Part shown: piece by piece, positions 24,230 through 35,318 of the stretch
Layout: each line of letters starts with the position of its first letter
Numbering within the stretch: the first letter of the stretch is position 1
DNA from: Antitrichia curtipendula
Taxonomy: Eukaryota; Streptophyta; Bryopsida; Hypnales; Leucodontaceae
Direction of reading: 5' to 3'
Assembly: GCA_951230915.1 (NCBI GenBank)
Contig: OX579639.1
Span: forward strand, 3,100,001-3,164,000
DNA length: 64,000 nucleotides
The notes under the pieces: model-generated
Database searches by the model: none
What the model saw: only the letters and a program-made list of their open reading frames with translations
Told to the model about the DNA's origin: nothing
Translations under genes and position numbers: made by a program

Positions 24230-24585
24230 ATTATCGGACTGTGTCTGTACATGATTTATAATAATATACAGTAAGCCATACAGACCTTCAATTACCTCGC
24301 TCTGTCATCAGTTAGGCAATCAATTGCCAGCTCGTGCATTACGTGTTTTCTGGCTTTTGATTGCAGGGGAAAGAAAGCCACAGTCTGAGAGATGAAGCTC
24401 CGGTTGATCGGTCTGTACGAGCGAAACACACTGGAAACTCTTCCGAAACACTTGTCCGGTTGCGGTGCGGCCACCGCAACAATTTCGACGCCTCTTTCAC
24501 ACAGTCTGGAGAACATGGCAGTCGAAAGGTTGAAGATCGCACTTTTGTGTCAATTTCGAGCATTTCAATGTATGACTTGTGTGTG
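24230..24585. other. Strongly conserved block of duplication unit 1
   Basis: This block matches 28670-29013 far better than the rest of the duplicated units: in the ~210 bp after the GATTGCAG|GGGAAAG junction I count seven differences. Open frames exist on both strands (for example LIGLYERNTLETLPKHLSG on +, and a cysteine-containing frame on -), and both stay open in the second copy, so coding strand cannot be decided by eye. TTGATTGCAG before GGGAAAG looks like a + strand splice acceptor. It could equally be a UTR or a noncoding RNA. Confidence 0.4.
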
Positions 24586-25572
24586 GGATTGTAATTTTTG
24601 GGTACAAGAACCAAATCTCTTGATTTATTCGGATTTAATTACTGCGGATGATTAGTACTCACCAATATTCAACAATATCTGCCTCATTCCAAATTCATCG
24701 GCACGTCCATTGCACGCCTACGTGTGTGATCGTGTGAAGCTGTTTCGTACTACACGTCGTCGAAATTGCAACAACACAAATAAAAACTGATTATCGCCCG
24801 AATGGAGAAATTGACGCAGTTTCAGTCACCTCAAATCTCCAGTACAAGCCCCAGTTTTTCGAGCACTTGAATCTCATAAGTACGTAGAGCGCTTGGAACA
24901 CGCCATTTTTCTCAGCGGATTTGTATCGCTAGGCTTGGCCACCCTTACCGTCTACAATTCCCTCATAAACACGAACTCAGGTATCAAAAATCATAACCCC
25001 CGTTTCTATTCCAAGAAAGGTCTGTAGCCATAGAGAATTATTCAAATGATACGAGCACTATTTTTTGATTGAAAATGTATGTCAAATTGATACATAAGTT
25101 GGGGAACGAGACCAAGTACATGTGATTCACCCAATTTCACCCAAGTATGGATAAAAGGGAGGGAAATGATGAATATGCGAGTAAGCTTCCATCGAGCTTC
25201 CAACCATGCAGGACTATGAAAATCTCCCATAATTAGTGCAAAACGTCCTAATTAAAGGACAGTGGATGTCGTTTTACCATTCCCTTGGAAAGATGGTCCT
25301 GAAACCATACATGTATCAAAAAATTAACTCCAAACCCACTCACAACCACGGGTAGACGACGTCTCCAGCTTAAGAACACACAGGAGATATCCAAAATGGA
25401 AATTGGACAAACGCTCTATTGTGTTTTCAAATTCCAGTGATTCCAGGAGTTTCAATTCCCTGCGTATCCTATTCTATCATCACTGGACATTGACTAAGGA
25501 ACTTTTAAGAAGTTCATAGACGGACACAATTTTGGGTTCCTCCTGTGAGATGAAGAGAGAATTCTGCCGTGC

Positions 25573-25713
25573 TCATCCTCGACGCTGACGCTGTCGAGGC
25601 GGCGGCACTGGCGGCGCAACATTCGTCGATGGACCGTAAGTCTTCGGCTTGTACACACACTGATCAGGATGCGTGTTGTCTCGCTCATCGCAACTTCCAT
25701 GCCCGCCGTCCAT
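25573..25713 (-). CDS. Short proline-rich conserved protein, copy 1 (46 aa)
   Basis: The frame starts at an ATG (25711-25713) and ends at TGA (25573-25575). It contains CDERDNTHP, VYKPKTYGP, NVAPPVPPP and a basic tail. The paralogue at 29579-29755 keeps ERDNT.P, VY.PK and PPVPPP in the same order although the DNA has diverged, which argues for coding. A consensus acceptor, GATGTTTCAG before GGGGG, lies just upstream and is also conserved, so this is probably a downstream exon of a minus-strand transcript that starts near the TATA box at 26434-26443. There is no signal peptide or membrane segment. I do not recognise the family and propose no function. Confidence 0.5.
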   Translation of the reverse strand: MDGGHGSCDERDNTHPDQCVYKPKTYGPSTNVAPPVPPPRQRQRRG

Positions 25714-26433
25714 GTGTTGCACTTCGGCCTCCCAGTTTAATCGAAAATTGAAAAATAAATAAATCGCCCCCCTGAAACATCAAAGCAACTAATTAAGCTC
25801 AACACGTTAAACCAAATTCATTCCTTGAGTATGCACATAGGCAAAATCCCAGTATGTACTGCAGAAAAGTACGTCTAGCGCAACCACAGATCTACTCGAA
25901 ATCATTTCGCGATCGAGCACAATAATTACAGACTTCCTCAATAACAGTCGCAATCATCTCCCAAACTAGCCGTTCTAGAATTGGCGTGGACGAAACTCAA
26001 ACTAAGCGCATGACGAAGACGCCATCTAGACCAGGCTAAGTCGTGACTCCCGATCTTACGTTTAACAAACTTGTAAGGGTTCCAAAATGAACTGTAATTT
26101 GCACCTCAGTCTGAGTGTGTAGTACGGAGTACATAATTACTACTTCTCAAGTGGATTGAGTCGTCCATAACCTTAAGCCCCAGAAAACTCAATGTACAGT
26201 GGCATGCACAGCATCGAATATGCGAAGAAGAATCAAACTCGCAGTTACAGTAAAACTTACCACCCTTGAGGCACTTGAAGATTTCAAGCCTGTATTAATT
26301 CGACGAAGTGAGTGCGTCTCTCTTGAAGAATTGCAGCCCTTGTTGCAGCAATTCTCTCGAGAACCTCGAGGAAGAGGAAATCAGAAGAGAAGAGAGGTTG
26401 AATGAAAGTGAACGACATCAGGGACTTGGCTTT

Positions 26434-26443
26434 CTAATTTATA
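26434..26443 (-). promoter_or_regulatory. TATA box, minus strand, duplication unit 1
   Basis: Minus-strand TATAAATTAG is followed by AAAGCC and, about 20 bp on, CGTTCACTTTCATT. The paired site at 30479-30486 keeps the same arrangement, and GGACGGTCAGGATG is conserved just upstream in both. Conservation around a TATA box within otherwise diverged copies supports a minus-strand promoter driving the proline-rich gene. Confidence 0.55.
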
Positions 26444-28263
26444 GTGGTGTAGGGGATGATTGGACGGTCAGGATGACGCCATCCGGGGGGCACGTATGCA
26501 CAGACTCTTTTGTCGTGTCTGCACAGACTCTTTTTTGTCCTGTTATGCACAGACTGACGGTCTTGATTTTCATTCAACGTTTGGCTGGTCTTTGCCGGGC
26601 AGGGGCTCGACTGTGTTTTTTTTCGTTTGATTTTTAACTTTCGAGGAAATTTCAAATGACAGAAGTTCTTTTCAGGTTGTTAAATTTGGGTGGGTGCTGC
26701 CTTTGAGGATCAAGTCACTTCTGAGTCTAGGTGAGTGAGTCAGCTCAGGTCGAAGGACCTGCAACCAACAAGCTACACTTATCATTTTGTCTAAATACAA
26801 GCAATTCCAGACTTTTCTATTTTTAAATTGCCTAATTTTTTGATGAATCTTCTTGGAATTGAAAGAGAATCAATGTTCAGAATTTTCTTCTTGTATTCCT
26901 TTAAGACTCCATTATCTATATGATTAAGCAATGCAAAAAGTATACACTTTGAGGAGTTTGAGTACATGTGCTCATGTGGTACTGTGGAAAGAAAAGATTT
27001 TGCTTTTCCCTAGAAAATCTCTTTGCTAGTTGTTGACCTCAAATTTCTGAAAATTCAAGGTCATTGACTCATAATTTTCTTATTCTAACCAAAAGTAATA
27101 TTTAAATCCCCTTAAATGACAGAAATAGATACCTAGAATTGGTGTGTGTGTGTGTGGTGGTGGTGGGGCCGTTTATATGCGCCTTCCTTATAAACGGGAC
27201 GCGTAATTCACCGGTGATCGGCAGGCTCCACCGGCCCCCGCCCTGCATGGAAGCCCGTCCTAAGTGAAGTCTGTACACGGCACGTAATCCTGGGCTTTCT
27301 TCATAAGCACAACTGTGGGGATCCAGGTCATGAAATTTGGCCAGTGCCATGTATTTTCGAGGTCGAGGAGAATCCTAACATAGAGGAAACTCAAGATTTT
27401 CTTGGATTTTTCATGTTAGAAACTACTGCGAAAGTTTACTTAAAGGTGGCGTGCAGACGAAGCTTCACTCGGCAGCTAAATAATCGACGGCGAGCAGAAA
27501 TTCAATCGGAGTCAGGTCCAAGACGAATTGGACATGAAGTGCTTTCTTTTGGTCCGCCCCTGGCTTCAAATCCTAATTGCGCCATCTATCTACAACCTCA
27601 AAGATTCCAAGCTTGAAATCTTGGACAGCTGTACATAGGTGAGGCAATTAGAATCTTGAGTGTCTCTTTTAAGTGCACATACCTTACGTGGTTTCGTACT
27701 ACTCAATGTCGCCATCGGGAGAGATTTCAAAAGGTAACTGCATTTGCCCAAAAAACGGCAATTTCGTTAAAATGGCGGTATTCCGTATGCCATTTTCAGA
27801 GCGGCCACTTTGAACTGCGAAAGTGACATCTAAGAGGGGTGTAGATTATATAAATCTTTGTCTTATATAGATTTCTTAAATCTAGCACCAATGTACATTT
27901 CAAATTGCACGGTCTGAACTTCGAAAGCAACATCTATGACTATTGTAGATTTCAGACATCTAGAAATGATTTAGATTTCAGAAATCTAGGACAGTTGAAC
28001 ATTTCAGAGCGGCCGCTCTGAACTGTGAAAACTGCCAAAGTTATGGAATTTCGCCATTTTAACGAAATTGACGATAAAAGTAAAAATAGAAAACAATGAC
28101 GTGGTTTCGAAGATACAGACTGCGAATTAAACTGCAAACTTGTTAATCTATTCTAGGCCGGAAGAGTGTGCTCCGTGACTCTTTCTAGAATCACCTACAG
28201 TAGAATTAATCTTGCACCACGATACATTCCATTATCATTAATGAGCAGCGGACCGTTACGCAC

Positions 28264-28387
28264 CGCCCAAGTGCATGCTGTTATCAAGGACCCGAAGTCG
28301 GTGCTGGATATTTTGGAATTGCGGCCGCCCAAGTGCATGCTGTTATGAAGGACCCGAAGTCAGTGCTGGATTTTTTGGAATTGCGGC
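28264..28387. repeat. 64-bp unit repeated twice in tandem
   Basis: The unit starting GCCCAAGTGCATGCTGTTAT and ending GGAATTGCGG is present twice head to tail with a few substitutions. Unit 1 of the large duplication has only one diverged version, so this is a later local event. Confidence 0.8.
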
Positions 28388-28669
28388 GTCGACTATGAGG
28401 CCGGGCAAGGAAGCTTCGGTCTGTACATGTTTGACAACTATCATGCATGAAGCTGGAGTTCGATATGTACGGACGAGTAGGAATTAATGCATTTGGGAGG
28501 GGGGTGCAGCATGGACACATTCAAACTGATTTGAATGGATGCATTCTAAGGTATGTGTACCAAGAAGCACCACGTGAATTGCATGTACAGACTCCATTCG
28601 TTGTAAGCTGAGCTTTTAGGTGCACATGACTTGAAATGCACGCAATGTGGCTCCTTTGCATCAAATATC

Positions 28670-29013
28670 GAACTGTGTCTGTACATGATTAATAATAATA
28701 TACAGTAAGTCATACAGACATTCAATTACCTCGCTCTGTCATCTGTTAGGAAATCAATTGCCAGCACATGCATTACGTGTTTTCTGGCTTGATTGCAGGG
28801 GAAAGAAAGCCACAATCTGAGAGTTGAAGCTCCGGTTGATCGGTCTGTACGAACGAAACACACTGGAAACTCTTCCGAAACACTTGTCCGGTTGTGGTGC
28901 GGCCACCGCAACAATTTCGACGCCTCTTTCACACACTCTGGAGAACATGGCAGTCGAAAGGTTGAAGATCGCATTTTTGTGTCACTTTCGAGCATTTCAA
29001 TGTATGACTTGAG
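28670..29013. other. Strongly conserved block of duplication unit 2
   Basis: This is the partner of 24230-24585. The same GATTGCAG|GGGAAAG junction and the same long open frames on both strands are present. The ATG that would open the + strand frame in unit 1 is TTG here, which weakens the + strand coding reading. Confidence 0.4.
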
Positions 29014-29578
29014 TAGTTGTGTATTGGATTGTAATTTTGGGGTACAAGAGCCAAATCTCTTCAAATCCGGATTTAATCATTGTGGGTGATGGTTTCTTAA
29101 GAAACCCCGTTTCCATTCCAAGAAAGGTCTGTGGCCATAGAGAATTATCCGAATGATGCGAGCACTATTTTTTCATTTAATTTATTCGTCAATTGATCGA
29201 TACGCAAGATAGTGCTGAGAAATTGAGAGACCAAGTACAATAAACCCAGTTTAAACCATGTATTGGTAGAAGGGCAGGAAATGATATTTACATGTGAGCT
29301 GATCCTTCCAACAGAGCTAGACTCTAAACAGGCTACGAGTGACTACGAAAATCACCCACCAGTTGAAAATGTAATTAACATCCTAAATGACGTACATCCT
29401 AGTAAATGACATTCGGATGTCATTTAAACACTCCCCGTAGACCCTTTCCTAAGGGAGGTGGTTTCGAAACCATGTGTCACTAAAATAACTATAATAACTA
29501 CTGTAATAACAACCACGGCGAGATCACATCTCCAGCAACAGAACACGCAGGAGACATGAAGGGAGAAATCTGCCGTGC

Positions 29579-29755
29579 TCATCTTCGTCGCTGCTGCTGC
29601 TGTTGCGGCGGCGGCACCGGCGGCTGCACGTACGTCGGACGAAAATCCTTCGGCCTGTACACGGACAACTCAGGAGGCGTGTTGTCTCGCTCACCGTCGC
29701 CTCCATGCTCACCGTCACCCATGGCTTGCACACTTTCGAAATCAGTCTTCCCCAT
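29579..29755 (-). CDS. Short proline-rich conserved protein, copy 2 (58 aa)
   Basis: The frame opens at ATG (29753-29755) in the strong context ACCATGGGG and stops at 29579. It contains GERDNTPP, VYRPKDFRPTYV and QPPVPPP followed by a glutamine run and arginines. A second in-frame ATG (29720-29722) aligns with the start of copy 1, so translation might begin there. The upstream acceptor GTGATGTCGCAG before GGGG matches copy 1. The probable promoter is at 30479-30486 with at least one intron between. The protein is unrecognised and likely disordered. The overlapping + strand and other-frame ORFs are byproducts of CAG/CGG-rich sequence. Confidence 0.5.
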   Translation of the reverse strand: MGKTDFESVQAMGDGEHGGDGERDNTPPELSVYRPKDFRPTYVQPPVPPPQQQQQRRR

Positions 29756-30194
29756 GGTTCGAGAAAATTCCAAAAAAACTCCCCCTGCGACATCACAATA
29801 AACAAACGCAACACGTTAAATCACATTTACACACGCTCCTCCATCTTGTAAACAAAATCCCATTACGGGGGAAAAGCCCAATCAAGTTAGGAGGGCGCTT
29901 CAATTCCTGTGTGTAGCTACCGACTCCCTCGCTCATTTACAACTGGTGATCCTATACATGGCCTGGGCGATACCCAAACTGCTTGAGCACACAGACAGGA
30001 ATTGAGGCCGTCTAGTCGACCAGGCCAGTAACGGTAATAAACTGTAATAACCTGATCGAACCTGAGTCGTCTGAGGATGCAGCACTACTATACTTACCGT
30101 TCAAGTGGACTGAGTCCAAAACTGTAACCCCCAAAAAATGCAACAGTGGCATGCACCCCAATCGAATATCTTAGCGAACAAAAACTCGAGGTTA

Positions 30195-30300
30195 CAGGAA
30201 TTGAAACGGAACCAGACCGCAGACTCACTTGATCGAAACGGAACCAGACCATAGACTTACTCGAAACCAGATCCCAGACTTACTTGATCGACTTGATACG
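30195..30300. repeat. Short degenerate tandem repeat in 5' region of unit 2
   Basis: About three copies of a unit containing GAAACGGAACCAGACC..AGACT.AC occur here. They lie in the presumed 5' UTR or first intron of the minus-strand gene and are absent from unit 1. Confidence 0.5.
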
Positions 30301-30478
30301 GTCGAAACGCGACTGTTCCGTGCGTCTCTCTCGATGTGTTGTACGTTGCATGCAGCGATTCTCAGGAAAACTTAGAAGAGGAATTCGAAGAGGAAGAGTA
30401 GAGCGAGAGCAGTCCAAGAGGAGCTCGAGAGAAGGTACGGTGAAAACTGCAATGAAGGTGAACGTCGTCTCGGCCTTT

Positions 30479-30486
30479 GATTTATA
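30479..30486 (-). promoter_or_regulatory. TATA box, minus strand, duplication unit 2
   Basis: Minus-strand GAGTATAAATCAAAGGCC is followed by ACGTTCACCTTCATT, matching the site at 26434-26443. A plausible minus-strand splice donor, CAAG|TAAGT-like, occurs about 190 bp downstream, fitting a 5' UTR intron. Confidence 0.55.
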
Positions 30487-30733
30487 CTCAAGCGGACGGT
30501 CAGGATGGCATCCGCTGCGATGTCTGTTCCAATTTTTTGGTCACTGCCCTGCATGCCCAGCTTGCGAAAGTCTGTCTGTCTGTCTGTCTGCGCAGACGGA
30601 CTGACGGACGTTTCAAAGGGTTGGGCGGTGGCAATCCGATCAGACTTGGTCTTATTACTATTATTTCATTGATTTTTACTTTTTGAGGAAATTTGGAAGG
30701 AAGGCAGCTATTATCAGCCAGGCAACTTCTGAG

Positions 30734-30969
30734 GGCCGGGTTGAACTGACCCCCTCGCTCGTCCCCCTGGGAAAACCCTGAAACTTTTTATTTTCCATGC
30801 ATGAATTCTTTTGCAAATTCTGAATTCATATTTGCAATCAGAGGCCCCAATTTAGCTTGGGAGGCAACAAAAAATAGATTTTACACGAACAAAATAGGGG
30901 ACTTTTTTTTTATATGCACCCTTGGATGGACTTTGGCAGGACGAGCGAGGGGGTCAGTTCTCCCCGACC
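30734..30969. mobile_element. hAT-type MITE with 8-bp target duplication and empty site
   Basis: The 236-bp element has ends of about 31 bp: GGCCGGGTTGAACTGACCCC on the left and, inverted, GGTCGGGGAGAACTGACCCC on the right, both continuing CTCGCTCGTCC. It is flanked by CTTCTGAG at 30726-30733 and 30970-30977. Unit 1 of the tandem duplication has a single CTTCTGAG at 26718-26725 at the corresponding place, which is a natural empty site. An 8-bp duplication is typical of hAT elements. A decayed relative lies at 57365-57587. Confidence 0.9.
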
Positions 30970-31474
30970 CTTCTGAGCCTCAGTTAGGTGAGTCGACTCA
31001 GGTGCAAGTTGAAGGGCATCCTCATGAATTTCTCCTGTCCAATAGAATTTACTTTTTCACTCCTTCGTAGTTAGGACTTGAAATTTCTATCATTGGAAGC
31101 ACATTTTGAAGTACTTAGAATAGGAACAACTGAAAACTCAAATTAGACATTGGATGCAGAAAATATAACGCTTGGAAAGTACACTAGAAGACAAACATTA
31201 TAGTGGTTTTGGCAAATCATAGTTACCCAAAGCACATTACACTCCAAATTGCACCCATTGTCCCATTCAATTCAAGGAAAGAGTTAAACAAATATAAATA
31301 TTAAATTTAAATGGTAAGATGGATGGTTTTTTTTACATTTAGAGGTTACTGAGTGACCTATTTTGACATAACCATCTTTCTATTGGAGACCAAACATAGT
31401 GCTGAAAAATTGGATTTAACCCCTAAAGTCCCGGAGGTGTTTTCTGCCAAAAACCACTCAAAACTACCACTTCT

Positions 31475-31789
31475 CATTAGATGATTTTGGGGGGGTCTGG
31501 AGGGCCGTTTTGGGCCTGTTCCCGGCGCTGTTCCCCCGGCAGCAAAAGAACGGCCACTATCAGAAAAGAAAAAATTTAAAAAAATTTAAAAATTTAAAAA
31601 AATCTTAAAATGGAAAAATGGAAAAACAAGATGAACAATTTTTTTTTTGAATTTTTTGAATTTTTTTGTATGATGTGGCAGTCGCTGTGCCATGTTAGGC
31701 AGCTGCTGCGGCGCAGTTCCACACAGCTTCAGACTCTGGGAATCCTGGGGAACTCGCAGCCCTCCACAAGGGCTGAAAAACATGTAATG
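31475..31789. mobile_element. MITE family D (CATTAGATG ends), nested
   Basis: Its ends are CATTAGATG..TTTGGGGG and, inverted, CATTACATG. The interior GGCCTGTTC..GGC.CTGTTCCCCC and CTTGCAGCCCT/CTCGCAGCCCT blocks match 61643-61916. The element at 48971-49716 has similar CATTAGAAG..TTGGGG ends and may belong to the same superfamily. No target duplication is obvious. Confidence 0.65.
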
Positions 31790-31802
31790 GTTGTATTCAC
31801 TT

Positions 31803-32359
31803 TTAAGTGAGAAAGCATGCTACCGCCTACCACTTTTGATGTCACGATATCACATTTGAGGAACTTATTTATTTTAAGTGTACATAAATGAGGAGAGTTA
31901 CATGCATAAATTTGGTGTGATGATTGACATTACAAATGGATTCTAGGATCCAAGCGCATTTTTCAATTTGTAATCAATATCTAGTTTTATTCACTAATAT
32001 ACATGTTTTAGTTATTATTTTATTTTCTTACTTTAAATATAAATTTTAATATTTGAATTGGTTGGAAGAAGAAACTAGCATGATTTAACAAGTGGGCCTA
32101 ATTTTCTTATTATTTAGTTCCTTCTACAAGATATATTGTGGAATTAAACAATAAAATGAGTTAAACAATATAATAAATAAAAACAAACAAAATTATTAAA
32201 AAATTAACTTCAAGACAAATTAAAAAATATAAAAATTTGGCCCACCCGTAGAATCTTGTTAGCTTTTTTCACCAAGAATCCAAAGTGTTAAAAACTTTAT
32301 TTATATTTTTTTATTGAATGTGCCAGAGCAAGTAGACCGTAGCATGCTTTCCCCCTTAA
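31803..32359. mobile_element. Nested MITE with AAAGCATGCTAC ends and TTAA edges
   Basis: The left end is TTAAGTGAGAAAGCATGC followed by TACCG, and the right end inverted is TTAAGGGGGAAAGCATGC followed by TACGG. TTAA at both borders suggests the same insertion preference as families A and B. The interior is very AT-rich with no reading frame. Confidence 0.65.
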
Positions 32360-32883
32360 GGAAACCAATTTTTTGATGTTTTTTTGAAATTTAACCGTAG
32401 GATCTTGTACTTAACTTGACTCAGATCATGTAGTAAAAATTTCAACAAATTCCATCATACGGATTGGAAGATATTAGCATTCAAAGTTGAACAAAAAGTT
32501 TTTTTCCAAGAAGATGCTTAAATTGCCCAAAAAACTAAGATTGTCCATAACTTTTTCATCCTTAGTCCAAATAGAATGAACCAAAGCTTCACGTATAGGT
32601 AAAAACATAATATTTTAGGAAAAAAATTCAAAAAATTTATTTTGACTTCTTGTAATTTTTTGGGGGCTGCTTGGAGTGCCCACCTATCTCCATTTCTTAC
32701 TCATTGTGCCATAACTTTTTCATCCAGCATTCAATTGAAACAAAAATTATATATCCACAAAGCTCTTGCAAAGCTACACAATTTTAAAAAAATCTCAAAA
32801 AAATTCACTTCAAATTGAGACAATAGGAACCTACCCGGACCCAAATTGTCCCTCGAGGGGTCAAGCGGGGCTTTAGGGGTTAA

Positions 32884-33807
32884 TTTATGGTAAATTGAGA
32901 TGCCGGTAGGTGCCGTTGAATATATGTTAAATATTTTGTATCCTTTAGCAAGGTCTTCACAGCTTAGTAAGTTAGTAGAAAGATTGGTTAAGTTTCAAGC
33001 CCTTTCAAATTTCAATAAACACAACTTCTCTTCAAAGAAGGAAAATAGACTAAACTTAGTAACCTTATGGATTTTATGGATTTTTTACATTTATAAAGCA
33101 ATCACCTTGGTATTTATATTATTTTTCATTTTTCATTTTTCACTGGATTTTCTTAGGATACAGATTATTTTTATTAATATTCTCTACACTATTCAATTAT
33201 GCCACGTTGTAATTTTTGAAAATTTCATTTTATGCCATGTTTTATTATTTAAAAATAATAATTTAACAGATGTGATTCTAATATAGGGTACGGAAAAAAA
33301 TCTAAATTGTAAACATAACATTAGATTGAGGATCAAGTTATTTATAAGCTTTAATTTATTTTAAATAAATAAATAAAAATTACAAAATATTAATATAATC
33401 CTATATTACAAATTCCACCATGATTCTATTATAGCAATAATACTTAAAGAATTTTTTAAATAAAATCAATTTAAAATAAATATAAAATAAATATAAAATA
33501 TATGATGTGAATTTGTACAAGTGAACTTTTTAGTATTACTAAAGATATTCTAGCCTAGATAGTTAGCTTGCACAAAAAATTTGAATATAGATTTGTAAGT
33601 ATCTATATTTGTGAAAGAAATTTTTTTGTCATTTTAGATGGCATTGGAAAGCTTTGCAATAATAATATCCTCTAAATGCCACTAATAACTTTTATAAGGA
33701 ATTGAAAATTGTTAATTCCAGTGGCGAGAATGTTTTAGAAAATAATTAGTATCATATGTTTTTATTTTTATATGAAAATTTTCAAAATTGAATTTCAAAA
33801 ATAATTA

Positions 33808-33862
<55 letters not shown>

Positions 33863-34488
33863 TTATTTTATTTTATTTAATTAAAAAAAATTTCAACATT
33901 CACTGCTTGCTAAATAAAATTCTTTAGAAATTTCACCTCATTATTTGTAATTGAATGGTTCAAATGTTTTTGAGTAGTTATCGATGTATACAATCCAATA
34001 AAAAAAATTATTTTTTATTTTTATTTTTATTTTTTTTAAATACTTGTTTAAACTTTATATATTTAGTTGCTTGATTTGACATGAAGTCAAAAAAACTTTT
34101 TAATGTTTGCAACATTTATCAGAATGAAGCAAAACAAAGCTTTACACGTAGATTTAGATGATTAGCATCTATTCTAAAAAATTCATGCAAAAATTATAGA
34201 TTATGAAATGAATACATCTTATTCGGATTTTCAAAAATTCTAAAGTGATGTCCTAGGTGCTTCAAGAATTAAAATGTGAGGAAAGATTATATTGAAGAAA
34301 TCGGAACTTGTCATTTATACGTGGGATTTTTTTTTTAATTGAACTTATTATTATACATTTATGAAATAAAATTTATTCATACACATCAAAACATTCAAAT
34401 TATATTGGTTAATTTGAATTTTGATCAAATTGGCTAAAAGTATGAGATTTATGATATAATAAATTTGTTGATTAATGTGGGAATCATC
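32884..34488. other. AT-rich intergenic DNA, no gene seen
   Basis: The sequence is extremely AT-rich and contains the (AT)n run at 33811-33855. The open frame at 32900-33286 is hydrophobic (phenylalanine, isoleucine and leucine from T-rich DNA), lacks a recognisable domain and is not supported as a gene. Confidence 0.6.
33811..33855. repeat. (AT)n microsatellite
   Basis: About 22 uninterrupted AT dinucleotides. Confidence 0.95.
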
Positions 34489-34703
34489 TTAACCCCTAAA
34501 GTTCCATTTGACTAGTTTTTTAAATCATATACCCTCTAAATCTAACATTTCCATTTGCTTAGATCTAAATTTGAAAAATAAAAAACAAAAATTTTAAAGC
34601 GTTTAATCTTGAAGGAGTTGAAGGATTCTATTGTATCCAGGTAGGACAAAAAATTCAACATCTTTGATCACACAAATTAGAAGATTATAGTGTTTGAAAA
34701 TCA
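34489..34703. mobile_element. Left half of a family-B MITE split by the 17-kb element
   Basis: It starts TTAACCCCTAAAGTTCC like other family-B copies and runs to GATTATAGTGTTTGAAAAT, where the Mutator-like element begins. The continuation (TAGGTCAAAG) resumes after the element at 51692. Its last 11 bases, 34693-34703, are the left target duplication. Confidence 0.65.
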
Positions 34704-34880
34704 ACGACGCTAGCAAGCGAGCCTAGAGCAGCGAGCTTGTGAGCCCCGAGCGTGGAGCCTATGAGCCTAGAGCCCCAAGCACAATTTTTTCTTTAATTTT
34801 AGATTTTTTTTAATAGAAATAGAAAAAATCACTATTTGTAATAAATTTTGAGACCTATGACCATGATTTCAACTGTGGCC
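34704..34880. repeat. Left terminal inverted repeat of the Mutator-like element
   Basis: This end is GAGCC-rich for the first ~75 bp, then AT-rich, then GAGACCTATGACC followed after a few bases by AACTGTGG. It pairs with 51560-51680. The GAGCC motifs are sub-repeated and could be transposase-binding sites, as is usual for MULE ends. Confidence 0.75.
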
Positions 34881-35234
34881 CTATTACCGTGTGGTTTAAT
34901 TTTTAACCTTTTTAGCTTGTAATTATTATTTTCTGTGGAAGAATTTTGTGAAAGTTTTATACAATTGCATGAACACTTTGATTGGCCCTACTATATTTGA
35001 TATGTGTAATCAATTAGAAAAATCCACTACAAAACAATAAAATGTATACCTTCAATACATAGATTTTACAAAAAAAGATTGGAAAAGAACAAGCCTCTAC
35101 TACAACTATACTAAACCTATTTGTTTAGTTGTCATTTACCTCTGAATAGAGACAATGACTAATGGCATAATTAGTAGCCTTGTAGTATTTGAATGGCCAT
35201 CAAATTGTAGTCTTATTGACTTTTTGTAAATATA

Positions 35235-35318
35235 TACTCCTTGTCTCAAATAAATATTGGTGATTTTTTGCAAAATACAAAAAAAGCATTCATTTGGTAT
35301 TATTTTGAGACAGAAGTA
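35235..35318. mobile_element. Small Stowaway-like MITE
   Basis: The left end, TA then CTCCTTGTCTCAAATAAATA, and the right end TATTATTTTGAGACAGAAG then TA match the Stowaway consensus CTCC.T..GTC(C/T)CAAA. It is only about 80 bp. It lies inside the Mutator-like element near its left end and is a later insertion. Confidence 0.7.

Larger units (their letters stand above)
23255..26760. repeat. Tandem duplication, unit 1 (~3.5 kb)
   Basis: This segment is a diverged direct copy of 27265-31025. Shared landmarks in the same order are: AGTGAAGTCTG.ACAC; the CCGTTA.GCACCGCCCAA block; the GGAAGCTTCGGTCTGTACA block; the highly similar block 24230-24585; GCCATAGAGAATTAT; the proline-rich reading frame; CAGTGGCATGCAC; the TATA box; and CTTCTGAG near the end. 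Base composition is richer in GC than the surrounding AT-rich DNA, and divergence is uneven along the unit. Confidence 0.75.
27265..31025. repeat. Tandem duplication, unit 2 (~3.75 kb)
   Basis: This is the second direct copy of the unit described at 23255-26760. It differs by many small indels, by a local 64-bp tandem duplication (28264-28387) and by a hAT-type MITE inserted at 30734-30969. About 500 bp of unrelated AT-rich DNA with a (GT)n run (about 27141-27160) separates the two units. Confidence 0.75.
31416..32883. mobile_element. Family-B TTAA-flanked MITE carrying two nested elements
   Basis: It starts TTAACCCCTAAAGTCC and ends GGGCTTTAGGGGTTAA with TTAA on both sides. Removing the nested elements at 31475-31789 and 31803-32359 leaves about 600 bp that match the inverted copy at 57945-58873 (GGATCTTGTA, AGATATTAGCATTCAAAG, AAGAAGATGCTT, CATAACTTTTTCAT). 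The GTCCCTCGAGGGG hairpin lies near the right end. No coding region is present. Confidence 0.75.

Noticed and set aside
24339..24614. Minus- and plus-strand frames in the conserved duplicated block
   Set aside because: Frames on both strands remain open and change at similar rates between copies, so neither could be called a gene.
29556..29916. Overlapping open frames with alanine, cysteine or glycine runs on the + strand around 29.6 kb
   Set aside because: They are other-frame readings of the CAG/CGG-rich end of the minus-strand proline-rich gene; the minus frame alone is matched in the paralogous unit.
32900..33286. 128-aa hydrophobic open frame
   Set aside because: Composition reflects T-rich DNA. 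There is no domain, no splice support and no paired copy.
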